This document shows, piece after piece, positions 16,253 to 27,336 of a DNA stretch of 64,000 nt. Each line of letters starts with the position of its first letter. Position 1 is the stretch's first letter. Origin of the DNA: Clostridia bacterium (GTDB taxonomy: Bacteria > Bacillota > Clostridia > Oscillospirales > Acutalibacteraceae). A program made the position numbers and the translations under genes. The stretch covers positions 1-64,000 of the forward strand of contig JAKSQK010000002.1 of NCBI GenBank assembly GCA_024404145.1. Direction: 5' to 3'. The notes under the pieces are model-generated. The model worked only from the letters and a program-made list of their open reading frames with translations. It ran no database searches and was not told the DNA's origin.

Positions 16253-16464
16253 CAGTAACTATTACCGTTCCAAAAGATTTATCCGATGATATCTACGAAA
16301 AAATCTTAGATGGATTTAAGAAAAAATACGGCGACGATACAGTCTTTATTAAAGAAAAAAGCACAAAAATAATAGGCGGATTTATCGCCGAGGTTGACGG
16401 AACCGTTTATGATACGAGTATCCGTTCAAAACTAAACGAAATTAAAAAGGCAATAACTTCATAA
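16249..16464 (+). CDS. atpH: F1Fo ATP synthase subunit delta, C-terminal part only
   Basis: Only 71 aa, against ~180 in normal delta/OSCP. The segment KIIGGFIAEVDGTVYDTSIRSK matches the C-terminal strand-helix region of delta that contacts subunit b. The N-terminal six-helix bundle, which binds the tip of the alpha subunits, is absent. The ATG overlaps the atpF stop (ATGA) and atpA follows by 20 bases, leaving no room for a lost upstream exon-like piece or an obvious frameshift. Either the stator is built differently in this lineage or another protein supplies the missing domain. Confidence 0.75.
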   Translation: MTVTITVPKDLSDDIYEKILDGFKKKYGDDTVFIKEKSTKIIGGFIAEVDGTVYDTSIRSKLNEIKKAITS

Positions 16465-16484
16465 AGTTTTATCGGAGGCAGAAT

Positions 16485-17982
16485 ATGTCCGAATATATGC
16501 CAGAAGGCATCAGCGCTTATCTCAAAAAGCGCCTCGATGAACATACGGTTAAAACAATAAAATATAAATACGGTACGGTTACGAAAACGGGCGACGGCGT
16601 TGCCCGTATTTTAGGTTTGCCCGAATGTAAATACGGCGAACTTCTGCGGTTTGAAAACGGAACTTACGGTATGGCGCTTGACCTTCAAGAAGACCATTTA
16701 GGCGCCGTTATCCTCGATACGGGCGATACCGTAAGAGAGGGTATGACCGTTATCGGAACGGGAAAAGTTGCGGAAATTCCCGTAGGCGATGAGATACTCG
16801 GTAGAGTAATAGACTCTATCGGCCGTCCTCTTGACGGCAGACCGCTTATGGCTCAAAAATTCAGGGCTTGTGAACAGTCGGCGCCCAAAATCATCGAAAG
16901 GCGCCCCGTTGATACTCCGCTTCGCACCGGTATTCTCGCAATAGACAGTATGGTTCCTATCGGTATGGGACAGAGAGAACTAATAATAGGCGACCGCCAA
17001 ACCGGAAAAACCTCTATTGCCATAGATACAATTCTAAATCAAAAAAATTCAAATGTTATATGTATTTACTGCGCCGTCGGTCAAAAGGCATCTACCGTTT
17101 CGAGGGTTATCGAAACACTCAAAAAAGCGAAGGCAATGAGTTATACATGCGTTGTAACGGCAACCGCTTCTAACTCCCCCGCCATGCAGTATCTTGCTCC
17201 TTTTGCCGCTACAAGTATAGCAGAATGGTTTATGTACGCGGGTAAAAATGTTCTTATTATTTATGATGATTTATCAAAACATGCCGTTGCTTACAGAACT
17301 ATGTCGCTTCTTTTACAAAGACCGCCCGGCAGAGAGGCATTTCCGGGAGATGTTTTCTATCTTCACAGCCGTCTTTTAGAGCGAAGCGCCTGTCTTTCAA
17401 AAGATTTAGGCGGAGGTTCGCTGACTGCCATTCCCATTATTGAAACAATGGGCGGTAATATTTCTTCATATATTCCGACAAATGTAATTTCAATTACCGA
17501 CGGTCAGATTTATCTTGAAAACGAACTTTTTAACAGCGGTATAAGACCTGCCATAAATACCGGTCTTTCGGTTTCCCGTGTCGGCAGGGCCGCACAATGC
17601 GATTCTATAAAAAAAGTTTCCGGAACTTTAAGAATCCAACTTTCAAAATTCAGAGAAATGGCGGTTTTTGCCCGTTTCGGCAGCGATGTTGATGTTCAAA
17701 CCGCAAAAATGCTCAAAAAAGGCAGTATTTTAACCGAACTGTTTAAGCAGCAAAAATCAAATCCTTATTCAAACTTTGAGGAAACACTTTTGCTTTTGGC
17801 ATATAATAACAATGTTTTTGACGATGTTGAACCGAGTAAATTAAAGCCGTTTTGCAAAAAAATGACACAATATGTTAAAAATGTTTGCGCAGGAATTGTT
17901 CCGATTATCGAAACAGGTTTTATGAGCGACGGCGATATGTCCGCCCTCGAAAAATCCATAATGGAATTTAAGGGTATTTCTG

Positions 17983-17990
<8 letters not shown>
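16485..17990 (+). CDS. atpA: F1Fo ATP synthase subunit alpha
   Basis: F1 subunit of 501 aa with P-loop GDRQTGKTS (about 169-177), PAINTGLSVSRVG containing the arginine finger (about residue 365), and the beta-barrel and C-terminal helical domains. The N-terminal ~25 residues (MPEGISAYLKKRL) that normally dock on delta are present, although the delta docking domain is missing. CGGAGG precedes the ATG. The last 8 bases overlap atpG. Confidence 0.97.
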
Positions 17991-20240
<2,250 letters not shown>

Positions 20241-20266
20241 TGATAAAAAATTTGGAGGTGTAGCAA

Positions 20267-20677
20267 ATGGGCGAGTTTGCTCTTGAAATATTGACACCCG
20301 AAAAGCAATTTTTCGACGGACTTGTAGAAGCCGCAATTTGCCCCACTTCCGATGGCAATATCGAAATACTGAAAGGCCATCAAAATCTTGTTGCCGCATT
20401 GGGCAGAGATGAAATAAAACTTAAAATCGGCGGAAAATGGCAAACCGCCGTTGTTGAAGACGGCTTTTTTGAAGTAAGACCCGACAAGGTTATAATTTTT
20501 GCTATGTTTTGCGATAAAATCGAAAATTATGAAAGAGAAAAGCGAAAGCGTGAAGAATCGGCAAAAACCGAAAAGGAACTTCATAAACAAAACCTTTCTC
20601 TTCAAAAAATCAACAGTTTGGATATTTCAAAACTGATTATCTCGGCGCATAAGAAAAATAAAAATATCAACTTTTAA
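20267..20677 (+). CDS. atpC: F1Fo ATP synthase subunit epsilon
   Basis: A protein of 136 aa with the N-terminal beta-sandwich (FALEILTPEKQFFDG, GDGFF-like EDGFFEV) and a C-terminal lysine/glutamate-rich two-helix region that regulates ATP hydrolysis in the family. Last gene of the operon, directly before a strong terminator. GGAGGTG lies upstream of the ATG. Confidence 0.93.
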   Translation: MGEFALEILTPEKQFFDGLVEAAICPTSDGNIEILKGHQNLVAALGRDEIKLKIGGKWQTAVVEDGFFEVRPDKVIIFAMFCDKIENYEREKRKREESAKTEKELHKQNLSLQKINSLDISKLIISAHKKNKNINF

Positions 20678-20687
20678 GAAAAAAATT

Positions 20688-20725
20688 AAGACTGTTCCTT
20701 TTGTAAAAGGAACAGTCTTTTTTTA
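20688..20725. terminator. Bidirectional terminator between atpC and trpZ
   Basis: Perfect 13-base inverted repeat AAGACTGTTCCTT...AAGGAACAGTCTT with T-tracts on both strands, placed between two convergent operons. Confidence 0.9.
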
Positions 20726-21496
20726 GTTACCGCATTCAACGCTTATCTCAACGAATACCGAAAGGATATCATCTGTTTTTGTTTTTTGCTTTTCTTCGCC
20801 CGATTTATCCATAATGATATTTCCTTTATCCATCATAACAAGTCGGTTTCCGTATTCGGTTGCGTATCTTAAATTATGGGTTACCATAATGGTTGTAAGA
20901 TTTTTTTCCTTAACGATTTTATCGGTTATTTCCATAATCGTATCGGCAGTATGGGGGTCAAGAGCGGCGGTATGCTCATCGAGGATTAAAATATCTATCG
21001 GAGTCATCGTTGCCATAATAAGCGAAACCGCTTGACGCTGACCGCCCGATAATGTCCCCATCGGGATATTCATTTTATCTTCGAGCCCTAAACCTATCGA
21101 AGAAACAAGTTCTTTATAGTATTCGGTTTTCGATTTTGAAACACCTTTTGAAAGACCGTATAACCTGCCCTTGTTTTCGGCAAGACTTAAATTTTCGGCT
21201 ATCGTCATATTAGAAGCGACGCCCTTAAACGGGTCTTGAAAAACTCGGCTCATTCGCCTTGCCCTTACAAATTCTTTTTGCTTTGTAATATCCGTTCCGT
21301 CAAGGATAATGCTTCCGCTTGTAGGAAGATATGTCCCTGCGATAAGATTTAATAGGGTTGTTTTTCCCGAGCCGTTAGAGCCGACAACCGAAACAAATTC
21401 GCCTTTTTTAACGGTAAAATTAAAATCGTTGAAAATTGTTGTTTCGTTAACGGTTGATTCGTTAAATTTCTTTGTGATATTTTTGAGTTCTATCAT
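20723..21496 (-). CDS. trpZ: ABC transporter ATP-binding protein, TrpZ-like
   Basis: ABC ATPase of 257 aa: Walker A GSNGSGKTT, signature LSGGQRQAV, Walker B ILILDEHTAAL, switch His in MVTHN. It overlaps the permease gene by 4 bases. The role in tryptophan import is inferred from the T-box with a Trp specifier ahead of the operon and from the known TrpXYZ family (substrate-binding protein plus one permease plus one ATPase). Confidence 0.8.
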   Translation of the reverse strand: MIELKNITKKFNESTVNETTIFNDFNFTVKKGEFVSVVGSNGSGKTTLLNLIAGTYLPTSGSIILDGTDITKQKEFVRARRMSRVFQDPFKGVASNMTIAENLSLAENKGRLYGLSKGVSKSKTEYYKELVSSIGLGLEDKMNIPMGTLSGGQRQAVSLIMATMTPIDILILDEHTAALDPHTADTIMEITDKIVKEKNLTTIMVTHNLRYATEYGNRLVMMDKGNIIMDKSGEEKQKTKTDDILSVFVEISVECGN

Positions 21497-22437
21497 AACG
21501 GCTCACCGCCTTTTTTTACAGTTTTTGCCGCTTTTTTAACCCTGTTTTTCTTTAAGCCGTTGTTTACTATAAGAATTATTGCAAAACAAGCGGCATTCAT
21601 AATTTTAAGATATGTACCGTCGGAATCAATAATAGTAAAATAATTAAGCGCCAAAGAGTAGATAATTCCGCCTATTATAACCGCCGTTGTCGGCTTTACA
21701 AACCTTATTTTAGAAAAGAGCGACAAACCGATAATAACCGAAGCGAGGGCCAAAACTACCTTTCCGCTTCCGCAGGTATTATCGTAATTTCTCGTCAACT
21801 GGGCATATAATGCACCGCTTAGTCCCATAAGACCGTTGGCAATACCAAGCCCCAAAATTTTATAAAAACCGCAGTCTTTACCGAGCGAATTTACAACCGA
21901 TTCGTTATTTCCGGTTGCGGTTAGCATAAATCCGAGTTTTGTTGAGAAAAATAAGTCAAGCAAAATCTTTATTGCAACTACGCAAACGAGCAAAATAATT
22001 ATTATTTTTGTGTTTGACAAAACTTCGTTTCCGTTGTTGAAAAGGCCCGAAAAACCGTTTGCGGTATATGAGAAATTAACCGTTGTAAATTCGGTTTTGG
22101 TCAGCAGTTTTGTAAGCGCCAGTGTTACCGAAAGCAACGCTGTCATCGTGATAATGCTTGAAAGAAGTTTGCTTATGTTAAATTTAACATGCAAAATTCC
22201 CGTTACCATTCCCGCTACGGCTCCGCAAACGAAACCGCCGAGCAGGGCAAAAATCGGGTTAAGCGAAAATCTATACAGAATAATCGTTCCCACAACTCCG
22301 CCGAGGGGAAAACTTCCGTCTGCCGTAAGGTCCGGAAAATCGAGAACCGAATATGCTATATACATACCCATCGCAACAATGGCATAGCATAGTCCAAGTT
22401 TTATACCGTCAATACCGGTATTGAGAATTAAATCCAT
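21493..22437 (-). CDS. trpY: ABC transporter permease, TrpY-like
   Basis: A membrane protein of 314 aa with about eight to nine hydrophobic helices and the branched-chain amino-acid/LIV permease-like fold (TADGSFPLGGVVG near residue 40). A basic C-terminus ends it. It lies between the substrate-binding protein gene (15 bases upstream) and trpZ. Probably forms a homodimeric pore for tryptophan uptake (inference from the T-box). Confidence 0.8.
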   Translation of the reverse strand: MDLILNTGIDGIKLGLCYAIVAMGMYIAYSVLDFPDLTADGSFPLGGVVGTIILYRFSLNPIFALLGGFVCGAVAGMVTGILHVKFNISKLLSSIITMTALLSVTLALTKLLTKTEFTTVNFSYTANGFSGLFNNGNEVLSNTKIIIILLVCVVAIKILLDLFFSTKLGFMLTATGNNESVVNSLGKDCGFYKILGLGIANGLMGLSGALYAQLTRNYDNTCGSGKVVLALASVIIGLSLFSKIRFVKPTTAVIIGGIIYSLALNYFTIIDSDGTYLKIMNAACFAIILIVNNGLKKNRVKKAAKTVKKGGEPL

Positions 22438-22452
22438 TTATATACTTCCTCT

Positions 22453-23424
22453 TTACTTTTCTATGACATCTTTGAGGTCTTTATAATCGGCAGGAACTTT
22501 GATATTTGAGAACTTTTCAACAACCGAAGAATTGAAGCAAGGGAATGTTTCGTTTTCCATTGTTTTCGGAGCGACTTCGCTAACATTTTTACCGCCGATA
22601 ATTTCAGCCGCCTGTTCTCCGGCGAGTTTTCCGACAGTTACATAATCGATAGAAGCGGCTGCCAAACAACCGTTTTTAACCTGTTCAATTTCGCTACCGA
22701 AAACAGGTATCCCCGCTTTATCGGTTATAGCGAGAATGTTTTGGAGTTTGCCTACGATTGTGCTGTCAAGAAGATTTACAAAACAGTCAACCTTCTTTGA
22801 TACAAGGGAGTTTACCTTGGCATCAACCGTTGTAATATCCGCAACCTTTTCAACAATAATTTCCATACCGCTGTATTTTTTGGCTGCCTCTCTTAAATTT
22901 TTAATCTGAATATCATCGCTTGATTCCTCGGTTGAGGACAAAACGCCGATTTTAACATCGGTCTTATTAAAGAAAGCCGAAACGAGTTTGAGCTGGGCTT
23001 CAAAATCGGGAATATCGCTTGTACCCGTCATATTCTCAAAGTTTGCAACGGTTGAGGCATCGGTTACGGCGCAGTAAACAACCGGAACATCTTTGCCCGT
23101 TGCGGCATTTGCGGCGGCAATAGCAGAAGGTGTTGCTATCGCAATAATTACTTTTGCCTTTGAGTTAACAAGTTTGTTTGCCTGAGAGAGTGATGTTTCG
23201 GCAGTAAAATTACTGTTAACATACTCAACATTATAGTCATCTAAATTGATTTTTTCTTCTAATCCCTTAACAATACCGTTATAACAGTTGTTAAGCGACT
23301 CATGCGTTCCGAACTGAATAATACCTATGGTCGGTTTGTTTTTGTTTTCGGAGCCGCAGCCCGAAAGCAATACTAATGAAAGGAGAACTGAAACTGCTAA
23401 AATAATTGATAAAACTTTTTTCAT
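22453..23424 (-). CDS. trpX: ABC transporter substrate-binding lipoprotein, TrpX-like
   Basis: A protein of 323 aa with a lipoprotein signal (lipobox LLSGC, cysteine near residue 23) and a periplasmic-binding fold starting at TIGIIQFGTHESL. It belongs to the ABC_sub_bind (DUF534-type) family. The 5' leader is a T-box whose specifier codon is UGG, so tryptophan is the likely ligand. Without the leader this family would be annotated only as an uncharacterised amino-acid or nucleoside importer. Confidence 0.82.
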   Translation of the reverse strand: MKKVLSIILAVSVLLSLVLLSGCGSENKNKPTIGIIQFGTHESLNNCYNGIVKGLEEKINLDDYNVEYVNSNFTAETSLSQANKLVNSKAKVIIAIATPSAIAAANAATGKDVPVVYCAVTDASTVANFENMTGTSDIPDFEAQLKLVSAFFNKTDVKIGVLSSTEESSDDIQIKNLREAAKKYSGMEIIVEKVADITTVDAKVNSLVSKKVDCFVNLLDSTIVGKLQNILAITDKAGIPVFGSEIEQVKNGCLAAASIDYVTVGKLAGEQAAEIIGGKNVSEVAPKTMENETFPCFNSSVVEKFSNIKVPADYKDLKDVIEK

Positions 23425-23532
23425 GATAAATTACCTCTTTCGTTTGTTATTATATATTTTGTTTGCTCATTATATGCTGTAAAACGCCATCGTTTTGTAA
23501 GTAAAAACATAAAAAAACTCCTTTCTTGTAAA

Positions 23533-23806
23533 AATAAAAAAGCCCTGTCCCCTAATTCAAGGGACAAGACTGAAAAATCCTGCGGTACCACCCAAGTTGA
23601 TGAAAAATCATCCGCTTAAACCTTGTACTATCATACAAGTCGCATAGTAACGGCTGCGAAACCGTCGACTGCTACTGACATAAAATAATGCTTTCGGTCG
23701 CCCTCATAAGTCCATTCGCTTAAAATCCGATATCGCATTTCCACCCTCAGCGACTCTCTTAAATCCAAACTTCAAGTTACTACTCTTAATCGTCGGTTTA
23801 TCTTAT
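23533..23806 (-). promoter_or_regulatory. T-box leader with tryptophan (UGG) specifier
   Basis: On the minus strand the leader has AGTAGTAAC near its 5' end, a stem I with AGAGAG and GGGTGGAAATGCGA, and a specifier loop GAA-TGG-ACTTATGAG (TGG at 23712-23714). The antiterminator box TGGGTGGTACCGCA follows (23581-23594), then a terminator hairpin with GTCCC/GGGAC and a T-run (about 23536-23570). Uncharged tRNA-Trp would stabilise the antiterminator and switch on trpXYZ. Confidence 0.93.
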
Positions 23807-23812
23807 ACCGAT

Positions 23813-23841
23813 ATTTTATCAACAAATTAACGAAAAGTCAA
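23813..23841 (-). promoter_or_regulatory. Promoter of the T-box/trpXYZ transcript
   Basis: TTGACT (23836-23841), 17-base spacer, TAAAAT (23813-23818) on the minus strand, just upstream of the T-box 5' end. Confidence 0.75.
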
Positions 23842-23889
23842 GAAATAATTTTTTTAGCTCACTTTTGGAATAATAGAATAAAAATTGCC

Positions 23890-23918
23890 TTGACTATATT
23901 GACTTTTTTGTCTATAAT
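23890..23918 (+). promoter_or_regulatory. Promoter of the Na+-pump decarboxylase operon
   Basis: TTGACT (23890-23895), 17-base spacer, TATAAT (23913-23918), about 70 bases before the first gene. It is divergent from the trpXYZ promoter. Confidence 0.75.
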
Positions 23919-23990
23919 ATGATTAGATGGGTAAGTTTGGTAATTTGCTCAGATGAATCATAACTATTCATTTTTATTGGAGGTTCCAAA

Positions 23991-24266
23991 ATGTCTGAAA
24001 TCAGCAATGCTTTCGTTGTTGTTATGGGCATCGGAACGGTATTTATCGGTCTTATTTGCATAATAATCATTTGCAAAATCATCGGTCTTTTTTGCATTGC
24101 AGGTGCTAAAAAGAAACCCGAAGATAAACCGAGCAATGCCAATGCCGTCAGCTCTTCTTCAAACGAAAACCGACAAGAAATTTTAGCCGCCGTTACGGCA
24201 GCATGTGCAGAAGATATGGGAAAAGATATTTCTGCTTTGCGTGTTGTATCATTCAAAAAAATATAA
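23991..24266 (+). CDS. Decarboxylase pump gamma-type subunit (OadG family)
   Basis: A small protein of 91 aa: one N-terminal membrane helix (about residues 8-35), a Ser/Asn/Lys-rich linker and a short C-terminal helix with EILAAVTAACAEDMGKD, typical of OadG-like subunits. In such enzymes it anchors the carboxyltransferase to the membrane beta subunit. First gene of the operon; TTGGAGG precedes the ATG. Confidence 0.85.
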   Translation: MSEISNAFVVVMGIGTVFIGLICIIIICKIIGLFCIAGAKKKPEDKPSNANAVSSSSNENRQEILAAVTAACAEDMGKDISALRVVSFKKI

Positions 24267-24287
24267 AAAATAAAGAGGTATGTAATT

Positions 24288-24626
24288 ATGAAACAGTATA
24301 AAGTAACCGTAAACGGAACTGCTTATGAGATAACTCTTGAAGAAATTGATGCTTCAAGTGCAAAATCTGCTGCCCCTGCCGCTGCCCCTGCCGCTCCCGC
24401 TGTAAATGCAGGTGGCGAAACCGTTACCGCCCCGATGCCCGGAAATATTCTTGATGTTAAAGTATCAAACGGTGCTTCGGTTAAAAAAGGCGATGTTTTG
24501 ATGGTTTTGGAAGCAATGAAGATGGAAAACGAAATTATGTCTCCCGTTGACGGAACCGTAACTTCCGTTAATGTAACAAAAGGCGGAGCCGTTGAAACAG
24601 GCGCTGTTCTTTGCGTTATCGGTTGA
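24288..24626 (+). CDS. Biotin carboxyl carrier subunit of the decarboxylase
   Basis: A protein of 112 aa. An N-terminal beta segment (YKVTVNGTAYEITLEE), an Ala/Pro linker (AAPAAAPAAPA) and a biotinyl domain with EAMKMEN; the biotin-accepting lysine is near residue 78. It moves CO2 from the carboxyltransferase to the Na+-pumping beta subunit. Having it as a separate polypeptide matches methylmalonyl-CoA- and glutaconyl-CoA-decarboxylase-type systems and some oxaloacetate decarboxylases. Confidence 0.9.
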   Translation: MKQYKVTVNGTAYEITLEEIDASSAKSAAPAAAPAAPAVNAGGETVTAPMPGNILDVKVSNGASVKKGDVLMVLEAMKMENEIMSPVDGTVTSVNVTKGGAVETGAVLCVIG

Positions 24627-24643
24627 TTTAGGAGAATGGAAAA

Positions 24644-25843
24644 ATGTTAGAACAAATAATAAATTTTGCCAAAACAACGGGTGCTTACCTGCTTTTCGGC
24701 AATATAGGAGATAACTGGAAATCTCTTGTTATGATTTTGATTTCCCTATTCCTTTTGTTTTTAGGTATAAAAAAGCAGTTTGAACCGCTTTTGCTTGTCG
24801 GCATTGCTTTCGGAATGTTGCTGACTAACCTTACCGCTTTTACGCCTAACGACGCTATGTATCATACCGAACTTTGGCGCCAGTTTATGGCGGGAGAAAT
24901 CGGATACGGCAAGATTATGCACGATGGCGGACTTTTAGATATTCTTTATATCGGAGTTAAAACCTGCATTTATCCCTGCCTTATTTTCGTAGGAATAGGC
25001 GCTATGACTGACTTTGGTCCGCTTATTTCAAATCCAAAATCACTCCTGTTGGGAGCCGCCGCTCAAATCGGAATTTTCGCAACCTTTATCGGTTGTGTTT
25101 TCCTTGCTTTCCCGCAGGAAGCCGCCGCTTCTATCGGTATCATCGGCGGTGCTGACGGCCCTACCGCTATTTATACAACTTCAAGACTCTACCCGAATCT
25201 TTTAGGCCCTATCGCCGTTGCCGCCTACTCATATATGGCTCTCGTTCCGGTTATTCAACCGCCGATAATGAAACTTCTTACTACCAAAAAAGAGCGCCAA
25301 ATAGTTATGAAACCGCTTCGTCAGGTTTCAAAAACCGAAAAAATAATTTTCCCCATTGCGGTTACAATAATAGTATCTTTACTCGTTCCCTCGGCTACTC
25401 CGCTTATCGGTTGCTTAATGCTCGGTAATCTTTGGAAAGAGTCGGGCGTTTGCGAAAGACTTTGCAAGACCGCTCAAAACGAACTTATGAATATCGTTAC
25501 GATTTTCCTCGGTATTTCTGTCGGTGCTACCGCTACCGCCGAAGCATTCTTAAATCTCCAAACCCTTAAAATTATGGGTATGGGTATAGTTGCTTTCGGT
25601 CTCGGAACTGCGGGTGGTGTTATTCTTGCAAAAATTATGAATTTGTTTACCAAAAACAAAATCAATCCGCTTATCGGTTCCGCCGGTGTTTCCGCTGTTC
25701 CTATGGCAGCAAGAGTTTCGCAGAAGGTAGGTCAGGACGAAAACCCGTCAAACTTCCTTCTTATGCACGCTATGGGACCGAATGTTGCCGGAGTTATAGG
25801 TTCTGCCATTGCCGCAGGTGTTTTAATTTCGCTGTTTGGATAA
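24644..25843 (+). CDS. oadB: Na+-translocating decarboxylase beta subunit
   Basis: An integral membrane pump of 399 aa with about ten hydrophobic helices. The conserved region [23 protein letters not shown] is the family's re-entrant segment with the functional Asp, and the C-terminal [16 protein letters not shown] and [18 protein letters not shown] motifs are present. It decarboxylates carboxybiotin and exports Na+. OadB, GcdB and MmdB are very alike; the oadB name is preferred because the linked carboxyltransferase is of the oxaloacetate/pyruvate type. Confidence 0.9.
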   Translation: MLEQIINFAKTTGAYLLFGNIGDNWKSLVMILISLFLLFLGIKKQFEPLLLVGIAFGMLLTNLTAFTPNDAMYHTELWRQFMAGEIGYGKIMHDGGLLDILYIGVKTCIYPCLIFVGIGAMTDFGPLISNPKSLLLGAAAQIGIFATFIGCVFLAFPQEAAASIGIIGGADGPTAIYTTSRLYPNLLGPIAVAAYSYMALVPVIQPPIMKLLTTKKERQIVMKPLRQVSKTEKIIFPIAVTIIVSLLVPSATPLIGCLMLGNLWKESGVCERLCKTAQNELMNIVTIFLGISVGATATAEAFLNLQTLKIMGMGIVAFGLGTAGGVILAKIMNLFTKNKINPLIGSAGVSAVPMAARVSQKVGQDENPSNFLLMHAMGPNVAGVIGSAIAAGVLISLFG

Positions 25844-25865
25844 TTTTTAAGGAGATACAAAACAA

Positions 25866-27284
25866 ATGGAAAAGAAACCGCTTCTTATTACCGATACCAT
25901 TCTTCGTGATGCTCATCAGTCTCAGGCGGCAACCCGTATGAGAATTGAGGATATGATTCCCGCCCTTGAAAAACTCGACAAAGTCGGATATTGGTCGGTT
26001 GAATGTTGGGGTGGCGCAACTTTTGATTCTTGTATGCGCTTTTTGAACGAAGACCCTTGGGAAAGACTTCGCACCATAAAAAAGCATATGAAAAACACCA
26101 AACTTCAAATGCTTTTCAGAGGTCAGAATATTTTGGGTTACAAACATTATGCCGACGATGTCGTTGATGCTTTCGTTAAAAAGAGCATAGAAAACGGTAT
26201 TGATGTTATCAGGATTTTCGATGCGCTAAATGACCCGAGAAACCTTGAACAGTCGATAAAATCCTGCAAGGCGTACGGTGGCATATGCGAGGCGGCAATA
26301 AGTTATACAAAGAGTCCCGTTCATAATGAAGACTATTTTGTTAACCTTGCGAAAACCCTCGAAAATATGGGTGCAGATACTATCTGCATCAAGGATATGG
26401 CAAATCTTCTTTTGCCTTATGATGCCTATTCGCTTGTTAAAAAATTGAAGGAGAATACAAAACTCCCCATTCATCTTCATACTCATAATACAACCGGTAC
26501 CGGCGATATGACATATCTTATGGCTTGTGAAGCCGGAGTTGATATTGTTGATACGGCGCTGTCCCCTCTTGCCAACGGAACTTCAAATCCGGCAACCGAG
26601 GCGCTCGTTGCAACCCTTAAAGGAACCGACCGTGATACAGGGCTTGACCTTTCGGTTTTAAGCGATGTTGCGGCGTATTTCAGAACAGTTGCCGATAAAC
26701 TGAAAGATAACGGTATTCTCGACCCCAAGGTTTTAGGCGTTGATGCAAAAACCCTTATCTATCAGGTTCCCGGCGGTATGCTCTCTAATACAATTTCTCA
26801 ACTTAAACAAGCCGGAAAAGAAGATAAATACTATGATGTTTTGGCGGAAGTTCCGAGAGTTCGCAAAGATTTCGGATATCCCCCGCTCGTTACTCCTACA
26901 AGCCAAATCGTAGGTACACAAGCGGTTATGAATGTTATTTCGGGCGAAAGATATAAGATGGTTCCGAAAGAATCAAAAGCTCTTTTGCGGGGAGAATACG
27001 GTCAACTGCCGGGCGAAGTTAACGAAGAAGTCCGCAAAAAGGCAATCGGCGACGATGAGGTTATAACCTGCCGACCTGCCGACCTTATTGAGCCGGAACT
27101 CGAAAAATATAAAAAGGAAATGCAAGAAAAAGGCATAGGAAAATCAGAAGAAGATGTTTTAAGTTATGCTCTTTTCCCTGCCGTTGCCGAAAAGTTTTTT
27201 GCCTTCCGTGATAAAAAGCAAGACCAAACGAATGAAAACGATGATGCAGTAAGAGAACTTATTGTTGAAGATGTTTCCATATAA
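25866..27284 (+). CDS. oadA: Carboxyltransferase subunit, oxaloacetate decarboxylase alpha type
   Basis: A TIM-barrel carboxyltransferase of 472 aa. The HMGL-like domain begins ITDTILRDAHQSQ; metal ligands include the Asp in TDTILRD and HLHTH (about 203-207); the carboxylated lysine is in ICIKDM (about 176). The PYC/OadA conserved domain follows. No C-terminal biotinyl domain is present because the carrier is separately encoded. It transfers the carboxyl group of oxaloacetate to biotin, giving pyruvate. A reverse or transcarboxylase role cannot be excluded. Confidence 0.88.
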   Translation: MEKKPLLITDTILRDAHQSQAATRMRIEDMIPALEKLDKVGYWSVECWGGATFDSCMRFLNEDPWERLRTIKKHMKNTKLQMLFRGQNILGYKHYADDVVDAFVKKSIENGIDVIRIFDALNDPRNLEQSIKSCKAYGGICEAAISYTKSPVHNEDYFVNLAKTLENMGADTICIKDMANLLLPYDAYSLVKKLKENTKLPIHLHTHNTTGTGDMTYLMACEAGVDIVDTALSPLANGTSNPATEALVATLKGTDRDTGLDLSVLSDVAAYFRTVADKLKDNGILDPKVLGVDAKTLIYQVPGGMLSNTISQLKQAGKEDKYYDVLAEVPRVRKDFGYPPLVTPTSQIVGTQAVMNVISGERYKMVPKESKALLRGEYGQLPGEVNEEVRKKAIGDDEVITCRPADLIEPELEKYKKEMQEKGIGKSEEDVLSYALFPAVAEKFFAFRDKKQDQTNENDDAVRELIVEDVSI

Positions 27285-27297
27285 TATTAAAAGCAAT

Positions 27298-27336
27298 AAA
27301 ATCCCCCGAGGACTTAACTCCTCGGGGGATTTTTTT
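27298..27336. terminator. Bidirectional terminator after the decarboxylase operon
   Basis: GC-rich perfect inverted repeat ATCCCCCGAGGA...TCCTCGGGGGAT with T-tract on the plus strand and A-tract (T on minus) at the other side. It separates two convergent operons. Confidence 0.9.
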
